Positions 23,577-34,430 of a stretch of 64,000 nt of DNA are shown piece by piece. The position numbers and the translations under genes were made by a program. The DNA is taken from positions 992,001 through 1,056,000 of the forward strand of contig JAFFSR010000017.1 in assembly GCA_017163975.1 (NCBI GenBank), read 5' to 3'. The DNA comes from Anastatus disparis. Lineage: Eukaryota; Arthropoda; Insecta; Hymenoptera; Eupelmidae. How positions within the stretch are numbered: the stretch's first letter is position 1; each line of letters begins with the position of its first letter. The notes below the pieces were generated by a model. The model was not told the origin of the DNA and ran no database searches. It worked only from the letters and a program-made list of their open reading frames with translations.

Positions 23577-24271
23577 ATGAAAGACAACAATTATAATGAA
23601 AATTACAATAATAATAATTATAATAACAATCATAATATTGTATTGAACAAAGTTACTGATAAAACAATAAAGGGCAAAATAGAAAATAAATTAAAGAAAT
23701 TAAATAAAAAAATATTAACTAAAAAAATTAATTCGAAACTGATTGGTTGCACAGCTAATATATATTTCGATGAAAATCTCATATCTGAAAATTACATTGG
23801 TTTCATGACAAATACATGTGTTTATCGTGATGCAAAAGATTTTGCTTTCGAATATACTAAAAGTAACGATTTCCCCAATTGTTGTCATAAAGGTAAGGTA
23901 GAATTTTTAGAAAATCCTTCTTACCCAGAACAATTAAAGTGTTTAGCAACTGAATTAACGGAAGAAATTATTGATTTTCGACGAAATGTTAGGTTTTACA
24001 ATGATGCATTCGCTGATTAGCATTCGCTAATTTTAGTGTTAATTTTGATTCATTGCCGGGTAAAGGACCACAAGTTATTAGAATATGTGAAAAAATTTAC
24101 CATGATGTATATGCGTTACATCCTAATAAAAATGAAGCACGTAAATGTGGACAATTATATAGTTTAGATAATGAAATGGCAACGATTGAACGGAATAAGT
24201 TTATTATAAATTTAACATTATTAGAACATTTAGCTATATGGATAAGAGACATTAACCCTTATTCTAAAGCC
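23577..24271 (+). pseudogene. Helitron protein, region before the Rep domain
   Basis: After an Asn-rich stretch, the frame reads NCCHKGKVEFLENPSYPEQL, FRRNVRFYNDAFA, then (shifted) NFDSLPGKGPQVIRICEKIY and LHPNKNEARKCGQLYSLDNE. These match the conserved block upstream of the Rep domain in animal Helitron proteins. A 14-bp duplication at about 24010-24030 (CATTCGCT repeated around GATTAG) breaks the frame; without it the line reads on smoothly. The line ends SKA at 24271, where a TA element is inserted, and resumes YEIMHKAEEEELQ at 25945. Confidence 0.8.
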
Positions 24272-24798
24272 TAAACGGAGAGAAAAATCATGTTATTATT
24301 CCATGAAATTTCAAGTGATTATTACATGATATTTCTTCACCGAATATTATCGAAGAAACAAGTGATTTTTTGATGATACTCATGTTTTTAATAGATGATT
24401 GGTATCCATCTTAAAATCAGATACAAAAGATGTTATTTTTTCTTGATGGTCAACTTAAAATTACGTGGGCTGCCAGGAGAATGAACGTGGCGATGCATCA
24501 TGTTAAAATTACTTGCGACTCACGAGATTTTCACGTGGCACTCAAGTGAATTCAATGGTGGCGTGACCAACCGAGTAGCGCGTGCTTTGCAGGTAGTGGG
24601 GAGAGAGAGAGTAACCAAAATACAATCTTATTATGATGGTAAAACAGCAATATATATATTTTTAAAAAATTAATAAATATTAAATTATCAATATTACCTT
24701 TGAAACTATTAGGAATAAATTCTAAACTCAAAATTTAATTATTTTAAACAACTGGGGGCAGATAAGCATGTATCATTTCGCACCAAACATATCTCAAA

Positions 24799-24871
24799 GC
24801 AGGTTTAGCCTAGTGCGTAACGTTCGTGCTTTTCTTTTTGGGTGTGCGAGTTCAACTCTCGGTCAAGACCA
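24799..24871 (+). other. tRNA-like segment with A and B boxes
   Basis: TAGCCTAGTGCG fits the A box consensus at 11 of 12 places and GAGTTCAACTCTC resembles a B box, about 40 bases apart. A CGAG/CTCG T-stem flanks a TTCAACT loop, and CCA ends the segment. The acceptor stem does not pair, so this is a tRNA-derived remnant with a possible Pol III promoter, not a working tRNA gene. Confidence 0.45.
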
Positions 24872-25366
24872 CTTTTTTATTATTTTAATATTTTTATTAA
24901 TTATTTAATTTATATTTTCTTTTTTCTAATATTAAAATCAAATTAAGTATGCTCATTTTTTTAATTAATATTTTTTTAAAATAAATTATTTCTTATACGT
25001 AATAATTCAAATAGTTAATAAATAAATAATAGTGATTTATAATACTATAATTTAATTTATTCATAATGTAATTTATAAAATTGACATAATAAATAAATTA
25101 GTCTATAGTATTAATTCATTTATGTTATAGTTTATATTATACATTAATATACACACATATATATTTATGAAGACAAAATTTAACTCAAGTATTATAAATA
25201 TAATTGTTATTCATTTATTAATATTTTTAATTATTACGTATAAGAAATAATTTATTTTAAAAAAATATTAATTAAAAAAATGAGCATATTTAATTAGATT
25301 TTAATATTAGAAAAAAGAAAATATAAATAAAATAATTAATAAAAAATATTAAAATAATGAAAAAAG

Positions 25367-25440
25367 TGGTCTTGACCGAGAGTTGAACTCGCGCACCCAA
25401 AAAGAAAAGCACGAACGTTACGCACTAGGCTAAACCTGCT
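25367..25440 (-). other. tRNA-like segment, mirror copy
   Basis: Reverse complement of 24799-24871 with few differences, in the other arm of the palindrome. Its A and B boxes face the centre, so the two copies point towards each other. Confidence 0.45.
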
Positions 25441-25944
25441 TTGAGATATGTTTGGTGCGAAATGATACACGCTTATCTGTCCCCCAGTTGTTTAAAATAA
25501 TTAAATTTTGAGTTTAAAATTTATTTCTAATAGTTTCGAAGGTAATATTAATAATTTAACACTCATTAATTTATTTAAACAATTGCTATTTTACCATCAT
25601 AACAAGATTGTATTTTGGTTACTCTCGCTCTCTCTCCCCACTACCTGCAAAGCACGCGCTACTCGGTTGGTCACGCCACCATTGAATTTACTTGAGTGCC
25701 ACGTGAAAATCTCGTGAGCGGTAAGTGAATATCACAGGATCGACTAACTGGTTATATTCACTTGGCGCTCTTAGTAATTATAGCTACTGTCCAAAGGATA
25801 ATATCATGACGCCTATAGCGTTTTCAGTTAGGATCTATTCTGGTTAAATTAAGTCGATTTCATGAGAATCTTACATGAAGAATCATTTAATTTTAACGTG
25901 TTAAATTTATCATAGGAAAATAACATGATTTTTCTCTCCGTGTA

Positions 25945-26095
25945 TGAAATAATGCATAAAGCAGAAGAAGAAGAACTACAATGATGTGCGAAAATCTATT
26001 GTCTTCCAAGAACTGTCACTATGTCTATTGTCCGCAATAATATTTTGGATAAAAATAGATATAATCTATCTACCTGTAATGAAGTTGCAATAGTA
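25945..26095 (+). pseudogene. Helitron protein fragment between two insertions
   Basis: Reads YEIMHKAEEEELQ, a stop, then PRTVTMSIVRNNILDKNRYN and NEVAIV, matching the part just before the Rep domain in Helitron proteins. At its right end the TA element 26094-27168 interrupts; beyond it the same frame goes on as YVGEDDQPPIERNIVIYSNY. Confidence 0.8.
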
Positions 26096-27168
26096 CACTA
26101 CCCTCGAGTCACATTTGCCCACCCTACATGAAAATCGATAAAACTTTAAAGTTTTGTGGCTGAGTGAAAAATAGTCGTAATTAAAAAATTCCGACTGAGT
26201 TTTAAAAAGGGTTTAAAAACCTTTAATTCAAGCTGAGTTGAGCAAAAAAAATTAAAAAATGCATGCCTCATGCGTGTAAAACTAACTAATAAATATTTAA
26301 TTTTTTTTGCCCCTATTCAAATGCCTGCCATTTTTGCGGAAATTATCGAATCATAGAAAAACAAAATGGAGGTAAAAGCTAAAGGAGTCACCTTCAAAAT
26401 GAGCTAAAGAAAGCTCATTTATGATCGATTTTACGGTAGTTATGGTCATTTTTTATGAAAAAAACCATTTTTTTAAATAGCTATTATCTCAAAAAATACG
26501 CATAATATAAAAAAATTTTTAATAAAAAAGTTGTTTATTTTTGAGTCAAAAAAATAAATATTTAGGTTAAACTGAAAATCAGTAAAAAAAAGATTTTATT
26601 CATTTTTGATTCCATTGAAAAAAAATCCATTTATTCAATATTTATATTTTAATGAATTTAAAAAAAAAACTTTTTTTTCCGGATTTCAGTTGAATCTAAA
26701 TATTTATCTTTTTGACTCAAAAATAAACAACTTTTTCATTAAAAATTTTTTTATATCATGCGTATTTTTTGAGATAATAGCTATTAAAAAAAATCGTTTT
26801 TTCCATAAAAAATGACCATAACTACCGTAAACTCGATCATAAATGAGCTTTCTATAGCTCATTTTGAAGGTGACTCCTTTAGCTTTTACCTTCATTTTGT
26901 TTTTCTATGATTCGATAATTTCCGCAAAAATGGCAGGCATTTGAATAGGGGCAAAAAAAATTGAATATTTTTTAGTTAGTTTTTTACGCATAAGGCATGC
27001 ATTTTTTAGTTTTTTTTTGCTCAACTCAGCTTAAATTAAAGGTTCTTAAACCCTTTTTGAAACCCAGTTGGAATTTATTAATTACGACTATTTTTCACTG
27101 AGTCACAAAACTTTAAAGTTTTATCGATTTTCATGTAGGGTGGGCAAATGTGGCGGGAGGGTAGTGTA
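26094..27168. mobile_element. 1.07-kb TA-flanked palindromic element
   Basis: TA at 26094-26095 and 27167-27168, inverted termini CACTACCCTCGAGTCACATT and CACTACCCTCCCGCCACATT. The arms pair along the whole length, with a centre near 26630; reading frames inside are Lys/Phe-rich shadows. Removal plus one TA leaves AIVYVGED in frame. Confidence 0.93.
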
Positions 27169-28514
27169 TATGTTGGAGAAGACGATCAGCCTCCTATTGA
27201 ACGTAATATTGTCATTTACTCTAATTATGATAAACCAATTAGTATACCGACAGTTAGCAAACATACAGATCCTATGACATATCCGCTTATTCATCCTAAT
27301 AGTGGTTTTGGGTGGATGCCGTATAGGAAAAGTAAATTTGGGAAATCTAATACTTCAAATTTGAAATTTCATAATTATAGATTTAGTGTTAGAATTGAAT
27401 TCTATCCACTCCTTAATTTGGGGAAATTATCTCAACAGTTCATTGTTGATGCGTTTGAAAAAGTTGAAACCTCCAGATTATATTTCATACGAAAAAACCA
27501 AAACTTATTAAGAAGTGATTGTTATAAAGGTGTTATGGACTATTTACATAAAAAAAAAGAATTTGATTCTTCAAAAATTGGAAAAATGGTAGTATTACCG
27601 TCAAACTTTACAGGGAGTCCACGATTTTTGAAACAAAATTACATTGACTCAATGACACTTGTAAATTATCATAGTATACCTGACCTTTTTGTAACTATGA
27701 CCCGTAACCCACATTGTAAAGGAATAACTGAAAACTTGGAAATGTACGATAATGTAATAGATAGGCCAGATATAAGAACAAAAGTATTTTATTAAAAAGT
27801 AGAAATATTAAAAAATTAAGTAAAAAAAAAGGGAATATTAGGAAAATGTATTGCATATAGCTATGTAATTGAATTTAAAAACGAGGATTACCGCATATGC
27901 GTATGTTGTTACTCTTAGATAAAAATGATAAATTTGATATTTCCGATAAAGTTGATAAAATAATAAGTGCAGAAATCCCAAATAGAGATATTTATCCAAA
28001 ATTATATAGTATTGTTAAACAATTTATGATACGCGGTCCCTGTCGTATGCAAAATATAAATTGTTCATGTATGGATAAAAATACGAAACAATGTACGAAA
28101 AATTTTCCAAAAAAATTCAATAATACAACAACATTGAAATCGAATGGATATCCACTATACTAACGCAAAAATGATGACGTCAAAATTATTTTCAAAAATA
28201 AATTTACAGAAAGAATTGCAGATAGTGAATTTGTTGCTTCTTACAATCCTTACTTATTATTGAAATCTAATGCACACATAAACGTAGAAGTTTGTTCCAC
28301 TGTACAATGCATTAAATATTTATTCAAGTACTATTATAAAGGTCATAATTGTGCATACATTAAAATACATCAAGTCAATGTAGATTTTCAATCAGAAAAT
28401 AAAGACACTTTTCAAAATGACAATCGTGAAAATGTTGAATATGAATATGACGAAATCCAACAATACATTAATACACGATATTTATGTCCACCTGAAGCAA
28501 TGCACAGATCATGA
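27169..28514 (+). pseudogene. Helitron Rep (HUH/Y2) domain, inactive
   Basis: Reads YVGEDDQPPIERNIVIYSNY, then the Helitron N-terminal fold (FHNYRFSVRIEFYPLLNLGK; LVNYHSIPDLFVTMTRNPHC). Stops lie between 27795 and 27897, then KRGLPHMRMLLLLD. In active relatives this motif is GLPHAH; the second His is Arg here (codon CGT at about 27900), so metal binding would be lost. Downstream, CIKYLFKYYYKGH near 28310 keeps the Tyr-x-x-Lys-Tyr nicking motif. The Rep domain cuts and joins single strands in rolling-circle transposition. A further stop at 28512 separates it from the helicase. Confidence 0.85.
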
Positions 28515-30662
28515 GAATATCCTTTACATGTTATTTCATATACTCTAAAACGTCTAAGCGTTTATGAAGGAAATCAACAAAACGTATTTTTTAAAGAAGG
28601 AAAAGAAGAAATGATCATGAAAAAAATGTGGGAACAACATTAATAGTATATTTTGGATTGAATAGAGAAGATTTTGAAGCACGAAATCACTTGTATTCAA
28701 AAATACCAAATTTTCATACATTTGATGAAAAACTGAAAAAGTGGAATAAAAGAAAAAAAAAGAAAACCAATACTTAGTAGAATGTACTTAGTAAGCCCGA
28801 AAGATAGAGAACGTTATTTTATTAGGTTATTACTATTACATGTGAAAGGAGCCACGTCTTTTGAAGCTTCGCGTACTATTGATGATGTGATGTATAATTC
28901 GTTTTATGAGGCAGCTAAGGCGAAACAATTAATTAATGAAGATGAAAAATGGGATGGATGTTTGGAAGAAGCATCTTCAACAGAATTCCCTTAAACTCTT
29001 TGTGAATTATTTGCTTTTATTTGCGTTTTTCATAATCCTTTAAATGCACAAGATTTATATGAAAAATATAAACATAAATTTTACCACCCTGAATACAAAA
29101 AAAATATAGGTGAAGATCATGCATTGAATGTTATAAAAAATAATTTACAAGTCAATGGATTTTCATTAAACGATTTAAATTTACCTAACATAAGCACATT
29201 TATAGAAGAAGATAATAATCAAACAATTTTAAATCATAATAATAATATTCTTAATAAATTAGAAATGAAAATAAATTCTTTGAATGATAAACAAAGGCAA
29301 GTATTTATCTCTACTATAAAAAGTTTAAACAACCAAAGTAAAGAAAAATATATTTTTATAGATGGACCAGGTGGAAGTGAAAAAAGTTATTTATCTAACG
29401 TTTTAATAGCTTATTTTAAATATCATACCATACATTATTTATGTGTAGCTTGGACAGGTATAGCAGCGCATTTATTAGTCGATAGAAAAACCGTGCATAC
29501 AACATTTAAACTACCGTTAAATATAACAGATTGTACAACTTGTAATGTTAAGCCTAATTCTGCAGAAGGCAAACAATTAAAGAAAACACAAATAATTATT
29601 TGAGATGAAATATCCATGACTACAAAATTTGCTTTTGAAGCAGTTGATCGCTTTTTTCAAGATTTATGCGATGTAAACCAACCCTTCGGTGGTAAAACTG
29701 TAATTGTATCAGGAGATTTTAGGCAAACATCACCAATTGTACGACATGGTAGCCGTATGAACATTATCAAAAATTCAGTTAAATTTAGTTTATCATGGCG
29801 AAATTTTAAGCAAATGAAGTTAAATGAAAATCTGCGAGTTTCGGATAGTGATCATAATTTTAAACAATGGTTATTAGATATCGGAGAAGGAAAATGCTGC
29901 AATGTTTTTGAAGATGATAATGAACTAAGTGCTATACCAGATAATTTTATCATTAAAGAAAATTTTGTCGAAGAAATATTCGGAAAAACAATAAAAATAA
30001 ACAATACGAATCTAACGGAAAAAGTTATTTTGGCTCCTAAAAATAATGATGATACTGAAATCAATAACAATGTTTTGAATTTGATGGAAGGAAACCATGT
30101 TGAATATTTAAGTATTGATACAGCTGAAGATGATAAAGAAAATTTAGATATTATGTTACCTACAGAATTTTTAAATAAGTTAACTCCTAATGGACTTCCA
30201 CCACATAAATTACATTTAAAAGTGAGGGCTATAATAATATTTTTAAGAAATTTAGATGTCAATAAGGGACTTTGTAATGGAACAAGGTTGATGGTGAAAA
30301 AATTGCCTAAATATTCCATTCAAGCCGAATAAGCAACTGGTCAAAACAAAGGTAAATTAGTTTTTATTCCAAGAATAAGTTTATCTCCATCTGCGAAAGA
30401 AATTCCATTCAATATGCAACGAAAACAGTTTCCTATTAGAGTAGGATTCGCAATGACTACTAATAAATCACAAGGACAATCTTATAAAAACGTTGGTGTT
30501 TATTTGCCATCACCAGTTTTCAGTCATGGGCACTTATATGTTGCTCTTTCAAGGACGAAATTCAAAAATAATTTAAAATTATTTTTAGGTGACCACGCTG
30601 TTGTCAACGGAGAAAATAAAAATGATCAGAACACAATATTTACAAAAAACATTGTTTATTGA
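28515..30662 (+). pseudogene. Helitron PIF1-type helicase, inactive
   Basis: SF1B helicase motifs in order: DGPGGSEKSYL near 29365 (Walker A; the usual GTGK or GSGK is changed to GSEK), a stop in place of Trp just before DEISM near 29605 (Walker B), VSGDFRQTSPIVRHGS near 29715 (motif III), NENLRVS, FVMTTNKS-type [18 protein letters not shown] near 30455, and [13 protein letters not shown] near 30540 (motif VI). An upstream piece, YLVSPKDRERYFIRLLLLHV near 28785, is the region linking Rep to helicase. It is broken by stops at about 28994, 29604 and 30332. The enzyme would unwind DNA during Helitron transposition. Confidence 0.88.
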
Positions 30663-30718
30663 GAGATATAAAGAATATGTCAAGAGATGTTGTATATGTT
30701 GTTGTGCTATATAAGAGG

Positions 30719-30836
30719 ACGCGCTGTTAAATTAGCTGCATATGGGGATGCGCTGTTAAATCGGCTGCATATTGGGATGCCCTGTTGAATTGGCTGCATA
30801 TTGGGATGCGCTGTTTAATCAGCTGCATATTGGCTG
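30719..30836. repeat. 29-bp tandem repeat, four copies
   Basis: The unit is GATGCGCTGTTAAATCGG followed by CTGCATATTGG. It lies directly 3' of the helicase and may belong to the Helitron tail. Confidence 0.9.
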
Positions 30837-30869
30837 CATATTTATAGAGCTAAATAAAATATAGGACCT

Positions 30870-31330
30870 GAAAAATTATTGGGCCCAAAAAATATAGACC
30901 AAAAAAATATTGGGTCCGAAAAATTATTGGGCTCAAAAAAATATAGGGCGCAAGAAAATATAAGGCCCAAAAAATATAGAGACGAAAAAATTATTAGACC
31001 CAAAAAAATAAGGCCCAACAAAATATAAGGCCCAAAAAATATAGACTAAAAAAATATTGGGCCCAAAAAAATATTGAGTCTAAAAAAATATAAGGTGCAA
31101 GAAAATATAAGGCCCAAAAAAATATAAAGCCAAAAAAATATTGGACCCAAAAAAATATAAGACCCCAAAAAATGAGGCTCAAAAAAATAAAGAGCCTAAG
31201 AAAATATAAGGATGAAAAAAAAGAAGGGCCCAAAAAATGGGCATTGAATAAAAATATAGGGCCCAAAATAATATAAGACCCAAAAAAATATGGCCCAAAA
31301 AGAAGCTTGTGACTAATGAGTACTAATTAT
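30870..31330. repeat. ~20-bp GGGCCCAAAAAAATATA tandem repeat
   Basis: Over twenty imperfect copies of (A)TATAGGGCCCAAAAAA. The minus-strand frame of Phe/Leu/Trp repeats across it is an artefact of the repeat. Confidence 0.9.
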
Positions 31331-31433
31331 ATAGGGCCCAATAAAAAATCGCTACTTTTATTACCAAAAGATTAGACCTAATTAAAAAAATGCGGAGAAC
31401 CGGAGAAACGGAAAAAATAGTGATTTCACTTTA

Positions 31434-31608
31434 ATATAATATAAGATGTGAAAATCGTCAAAAAGATTTAACTGTAAGATTCGATTGTGCCAAAACAGTT
31501 CCACTAACTAGGAAATACCATTACTTCAGATCCATCGATGATTATAAGGCAGAATTAAAAATTTTCTCTTCCGATGAAGCTAGCACAATTATTGATTTTA
31601 CTAAATAA
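31434..31608 (+). CDS. Short unassigned coding-like fragment
   Basis: An open stretch of about 57 codons with mixed amino-acid content (NRQKDLTVRFDCAKTVPL, RKYHYFRSIDDYKAELKI, ending DFTK) and a stop at 31606. There is no ATG at its start. It could be a decayed exon or TE fragment 3' of the Helitron; I do not recognise the family. Confidence 0.25.
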
Positions 31609-31868
31609 ATAACAACATCATAAGTTAAATTTATATTTAATATAGTTTTAATTTTATTAGGAATAAATATTATTGTCAAAACCTTATCGTTTGTCTGTGA
31701 ATAAACTATCCTATACCCATATTCGCTTTACACTTTTTAACACATATATTATTTAGTTTCCTATTGATTTTTCCGACACACCATACCCGTATTTGAATAT
31801 CATTTATTAGCAGAACATAAATTATTCTTTTTTAATAAAGAAAATTGTATTACATAATATGCATAACA

Positions 31869-32519
31869 TACGGAAGCCTGTAAGGCTCACCTCCGTACTG
31901 TGTCGCTAGTAGCGTACTTTTCTGCTATGCGTGGACTTGTAACAGATAGGCTACGTGTAGGAGATAGGCTACGTATAACACGTACACAAGTAGTATTTAG
32001 ATTTTTTATGAGCGATTGAAGGATGTAATATTCAAAATAATAAAAATATTTAGTCATTAAATGAAAATAGAAGTAATTAAATACTTTTTTATTTATTTAT
32101 TTGAAGTAAGTATATGCATTTAAAATAATTTTGTATGAAAGCCTGTAGGGCTCACCTCCGTACTGTGTCGCTAGTAGCCTAGTAGCGTACTTTTCTGCTA
32201 TGCGTGGACTTGTTACAGATAGACTACAAATAATAATAGAACTCTGCATCTCTAAAATACATCATATTTCTTACAGGTTATGTTTATCAAAAAAATTACA
32301 AAATTATTATTAATTAATAAAATATTATAATTAAATAATATTTTTATTATTGCGAATTATTACATCCTTCAATCGCTCATAAAAAATCTAAATACTACTT
32401 GTGTACGTGTTATACGTAGCCTATCTCCTACACGTAGCCTATCTGTTACAAGTCCACGCATAGCAGAAAAGTACGCTACTAGCGACACAGTACGAAGGTG
32501 AGCCTTACAGGCTTCCGTA
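31869..32519. mobile_element. TA-flanked palindromic element with a third internal copy of its terminus
   Basis: Inverted termini of about 165 bp (start CGGAAGCCTGTAAGGCTCAC) at both ends, nearly identical, flanked by TA. A third, partial copy of the same terminus lies inside at about 32138-32225 in direct orientation to the left one. GC-richer than its surroundings; non-coding. Confidence 0.92.
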
Positions 32520-32901
32520 ATAACAATATGCATTTACAATGCATATTCCGTTGCCATGTAGTCTTTAATTTTGCTGAATTTCAATATACTTTCAATAATA
32601 TGATAAGAAATTATACATATAATAATGAATGTCAATTTTTTTCTTCAAAAAGCTTTGTACATCATCTGTATAGGTGAATTTATATCACCTTCAATGTTGC
32701 CTTCCATTTGTACTCAATGGGATTTTATTTCTGTTTCTCATATTGCTACCTGAGACAATTGATAATATTTAAATTGCTGTAACTTTGAATCTAAATGTTG
32801 TCGAAAGCTTTCCGACAGCGCAAATTGATGAATTAAAGATCAAATGTTTTAATATATAACACTCGGGTGCTCACAGTACGATCTATATGAAGTTTTCCAC
32901 G

Positions 32902-33298
32902 TTAAGAGGAGGCCGTATAGTTCTGTCCTTGTCTAATCTAAATTTTCGTTATTATGGCTAAATTAAATATTTTTATACAAAAGTAAGGGCAGAGCCCAAT
33001 AGATTTAAGGATGAGCAGACGATTCTATTCTATTAAAAAATATAAAATTTTCATTAGTTTTCGAGTGAAGTCTGAAACGGAAAAAGAGTTAAATTTGATT
33101 GAAGTGTTCAACTCTTTTTCCGTTTCAGACTTCACTCGAAAACTAATGAAAATTTTATATTTTTTAATAGAATAGAATCGTCTATTCATCCTTAAATCTA
33201 TTGGGCTCTGCCCTTACTTTTGTATAAAAATATTTAGTTTACTAATTATAACGAAAATTAAGATTAGACAAGGACAGAACTATACGGCCGCCTCTTAA
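32902..33298. mobile_element. TTAA-flanked palindrome with a confirmed empty site
   Basis: 397 bp, termini TTAAGAGG(A/C)GGCCGTATAG, then TTCTGTCCTTGTCTAATC. Arms of about 190 bp pair almost perfectly around GAAGTGTTCAACTC. In the left inverted repeat the same locus (near 9935) has a single TTAA and no insert, proving insertion with TTAA duplication. Confidence 0.96.
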
Positions 33299-33421
33299 TG
33301 CATTGACTATGTTGCGTATTGTGAATTTTTAGAAAATTCTATTTTTATGATATTTAAATAGTTATAGCTTCAAAACGAAATAAAAAAACAGCACCAAACT
33401 TCTTGGGGACTTTCTTCTATA

Positions 33422-33809
33422 TTAAGAAGGGGTCGAACTATCTGTCTCTGTCTAATAGCGTTTTTCATTGTTTATATAAAAACTATCCTTTATAACAAGA
33501 AAAAAATAGCAGCCCCCGCTAGATATTAGTATAATTAGTAAATTTTGTAATAACAAACAAATTTGTTTACTGCGTAGTTTTTGAATAATAAGAGACCTAC
33601 CAAAAAAAGATAGGTTATATTCTAGATTGCTAGTAGGTCTCTAATTAGTCAAAAACTATACAGTAAAAAATTTGATTTTATTACAAAATTTACTTATTAT
33701 ACTAATATCTAGCGGGGGCTGCTATTTTTTTCTTGTTATACCGGATAGTGTTTATATAAATGATGAAATACGCTATTAGACAAAGACAGATAGTTCGGCC
33801 CCTTCTTAA
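33422..33809. mobile_element. TTAA-flanked palindrome
   Basis: 388 bp, termini TTAAGAAGGGG(T/C)CGAACTATC, then TGTCTNTGTCTAATAG. The arms pair almost perfectly, with a centre near 33615. The left inverted repeat near 9795 has the locus without the insert (TTCATG instead of TTAA). A minus-strand reading frame over its right half is a shadow. Confidence 0.95.
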
Positions 33810-34430
33810 CACTAACTTCTTGGAAAGTTTCATAAAAAAAAAAACTAAGGATTTTTTTAATTCAACTTCAAAGTTGATCACTTTTAAAAATGAGGGTAAC
33901 TTTGAAATAACATAACTCAATCATTTTCCAATATTTTAAATCGTTTCACCTTTCAATTTAAAGACCACAGAGAGACCTTTAATTTAAATGGTAGTACGTT
34001 AGAAAATATTGAAAACTCAAATTTTGGCAGATGTTTGAAAAAATCATAAAATCAATAAAAAGTTATATTTCTATTTTACGTCATAGCACAGCATCTTCCT
34101 CATAAAACTGAAAGTGCTTAATAGTTGAGTTAAAGAATAGATCAAAACAAAAAAATGAGCTGTGTTGGATCAAATTTGGCAGAGGATTTGACTTTTGGCA
34201 ATGCTTTGAAATATAGCTGATTTTTAAAGTTCGAGATTATGTAACTCAGGCTCCTGGCGTTCATTTGAGCTCTAATTTTGCATGAGTTATTCTTTTTCAA
34301 TATACTTTAATATACTTAAGTTTCGGCAAAATCACAAATTTGAGTGCGCGCGATATTTGTTGAATTCCAGCGTTTTTACCCATATGTATATATATATATT
34401 TATATACATAAATATGTTATTATATCATAC

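Larger units (their letters stand above)
24272..25944. mobile_element. 1.67-kb TA-flanked palindromic element with tRNA-like core
   Basis: TA at 24272-24273 and 25943-25944, termini AACGGAGAGAAAAATCATG and CACGGAGAGAAAAATCATG. The arms match at the ends and strongly over 24530-25700, with a less matched part between. Removing it with one TA restores SKAYEIM. Inside, a GC-richer block with tRNA-like promoter boxes is present in both arms. No protein is encoded. Confidence 0.9.
17794..30662 (+). mobile_element. Dead autonomous Helitron split by insertions
   Basis: Coding remnants in one orientation run in this order: Ulp1-like cysteine protease, charged spacer, Lys/Glu-rich repeats, a Helitron N-terminal region, Rep (HUH/Y2) domain and PIF1-type helicase. 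At least five foreign elements interrupt it: 18187-20475, 20955-21365, about 21548-22705, 24272-25944 and 26094-27168. Removing each TTAA or TA insert plus one copy of its target rejoins the frame, which shows they landed in one continuous gene. Helitrons move by rolling-circle replication; this copy also has stops, a 14-bp duplication and lost catalytic residues. I could not identify its own 5' TC and 3' CTRR ends with confidence. Confidence 0.85.
32643..34381 (-). repeat. Right copy of the 25-kb-spanning inverted repeat
   Basis: Reverse complement of 9229-10092, enlarged by the two TTAA elements at 32902-33298 and 33422-33809 and by small differences near 32730-32850. It ends ...CAGCGTTTTTACCC next to (TA)n. 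Confidence 0.85.

Noticed and set aside
24799..24871. Functional tRNA gene
   Set aside because: The A and B boxes fit, but the acceptor stem does not pair and the anticodon arm is poor.
26606..26895. Lys/Phe-rich ORFs on both strands
   Set aside because: They overlap within the AT-rich centre of a palindromic element and mirror each other.
30994..31266. Phe/Leu/Trp-rich membrane-protein-like ORF on the minus strand
   Set aside because: It comes from the GGGCCCAAAAAAATATA tandem repeat.
9229..34381. Maverick/Polinton giant transposon
   Set aside because: The length and inverted repeats are suggestive, but no DNA polymerase B, integrase, packaging ATPase or capsid-like reading was seen.
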